Source: AP-15 sp963703665 (GTDB taxonomy: Bacteria; Pseudomonadota; Alphaproteobacteria; ATCC43930; CGMCC-115725). From it: 64,000 nucleotides of DNA. The stretch spans positions 186,001-250,000 of the forward strand of contig CAVPFB010000006.1 of the NCBI GenBank assembly GCA_963703665.1, read 5' to 3'. Below the pieces are notes generated by a model. It was not told where the DNA came from, did no database searches, and saw only the letters and a program-made list of their open reading frames with translations. Within the stretch, counting starts at the first letter, position 1. The number at the start of each line of letters is the position of its first letter. A program made the position numbers and the translations under genes. Positions 63,251-64,000 of the stretch are shown here, one piece after another.

Positions 63251-63870
63251 GGCAAAGTTCGCGATGTCGTCGGGCTTGCGTCGATCCGCCGGCGCACGCG
63301 GTGGTGCTCTCGGTCGATGAGAAAAGCCAGATCCAAGCACTCGATCGCACCCAGCCCGGCCTTCCGATGAAGCGGGGTCGGGCCGGGACGATGACGCACG
63401 ACGATATCCGCAACGGCACGACGACGCTGTTTGCCGCCTTGAACGTTCTCGATGGCAGCGTCACCGGGCAATGCATGCAGCGCCACCGGCACCAGGAGTT
63501 TGTGCGCTTCCTCAACCGCCTCGAGGGCGACATTCCGGCTGGCAAGATCGTGCATGTGATCCTCGACAATTACGCCAGCCACAAGCACCCCAAAGTCAGA
63601 GCCTGGCTAGCTCGTCACCCGCGCTGGACCTTCCATTTCACCCCGACCTCGGCGTCGTGGCTCAATGCCGTCGAAGGCTTCTTTGCCAGGCTGACACGGC
63701 GACGCCTGCAGCGCGGCGTCTTTCATTCGCTCGTCGACCTGCAAGCCGCGATCAACCGCTTCCTGACAGACCACAACCAAAGCCCAAAGCCGTTCATTTG
63801 GACCGCTGATCCAGATACCATCATCGCCGCGGCAAACCGAGGGTACCAAGTGTTAAATTCAATCCACTAG
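63245..63870 (+). mobile_element. IS630 family transposase, 5'-truncated and frameshifted
   Basis: Homology begins at about 63245 (KVRDVVGL in one frame, then VDPPAHAVVLSVDEKSQIQALDR in the next). The three acidic DDE residues are present: Asp in VDEKSQ, Asp in VILDNYASHK and Glu in NAVEGFF. The N-terminal HTH region and the left end are missing, and one frameshift lies near 63276. The stop is at 63868-63870. No clear inverted repeats are visible. Confidence 0.85.
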
Positions 63871-63890
63871 ATCAGATTCTTGGGCCTATA

Positions 63891-64000
63891 CAGGCGGAGG
63901 GCAGCGCTACGCGGTTCTCGGCTTTTGTGTCGGCGCCTAAAGACGACGATACCCACCCGCGAAAAACGGTGCTCAACGCGTTTACGCGGCGCGGTGATTG
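63891..64000 (+). pseudogene. MBL-fold metallohydrolase, 3' fragment (runs off window)
   Basis: From about 63903 the frame reads SATRFSAFVSAPKDDD then THPRKTVLNAFTRRGD, resembling the C-terminal part of the MBL-fold proteins whose 5' half is at 62369. The gene appears split by the inserted DUF433 and IS630 material, with the middle section lost. It continues beyond the window. Confidence 0.5.

Noticed and set aside
1..64000. CRISPR array
   Set aside because: The regular repeats found (42026-42190, 25941-26006) are within or at the ends of coding genes and have no spacers.

Overview
The window is high-GC chromosomal DNA from an alphaproteobacterium, probably an uncultured or lightly studied member of the Rhodospirillales-like lineages. 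This is inferred from gene order and families: rpsF-rpsR-DUF2232-rplI-dnaB-prmA, fabD-fabG-acpP-fabF-mltG, a lysC-ptsP pair, an NDUFA12-like complex I accessory subunit next to mlaD, and a vitamin B12-dependent ribonucleotide reductase. I see no rRNA, tRNA or CRISPR array.

Layout. 1-5755 (minus): ribosomal proteins S6, S18 and L9, a DUF2232 membrane protein, cyclopropane fatty acid synthase, DnaB helicase and the start of PrmA. 5941-10475 (plus): fatty acid synthesis operon ending in the MltG cell-wall transglycosylase. 10667-19961: mixed accessory genes, including a lower-GC repeat protein, ComEC, a CoA transferase, a secreted serine hydrolase with an inserted repeat domain, a frameshifted luciferase-like gene, a low-complexity secreted protein and a methyltransferase. 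20030-28099: DUF1178, UbiG, aspartokinase, a nitronate monooxygenase-like enzyme, PtsP (nitrogen PTS enzyme I), a decayed RodZ-like gene and IspG. 28151-32531 (minus): aminotransferase, amidohydrolase, short-chain dehydrogenase and aldo/keto reductase. 32532-34605: a small restriction-modification islet with a DUF559 remnant, palindromic repeats and a DNA methyltransferase carrying a nuclease-like C-terminus and an AT-rich recognition region. 34795-38576: DUF3311 plus a frameshifted solute:sodium symporter, and a cyclase-TPR protein.

38776-43937: RidA, TauD-type dioxygenase, luciferase-like oxidoreductase, VOC protein, a repeat-built coiled-coil membrane protein, 4-hydroxyphenylpyruvate dioxygenase and a truncated porin. 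44249-53502: FolC/AccD, N-formylglutamate amidohydrolase, ArgE, a HAD phosphatase, an aspartoacylase-like enzyme, a DNA-deoxyinosine glycosylase and NAD synthase. 53606-58276: atypical Nramp, an orphan TRAP binding protein, GST, MlaD and NDUFA12. 58536-62297: NrdJ. 62369-64000: an MBL-fold gene broken by a DUF433 remnant and a 5'-truncated IS630 transposase, with its 3' end reappearing at the window edge.

Most of the window is housekeeping. The most unusual items are the methyltransferase/nuclease-like fusion with its mosaic recognition region, the serine hydrolase with an embedded glycine-rich repeat module, the MBL/DUF433/IS630 composite, and several genes with single-base frameshifts that are either real decay or assembly errors. 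I do not see a clear multi-gene novel system.
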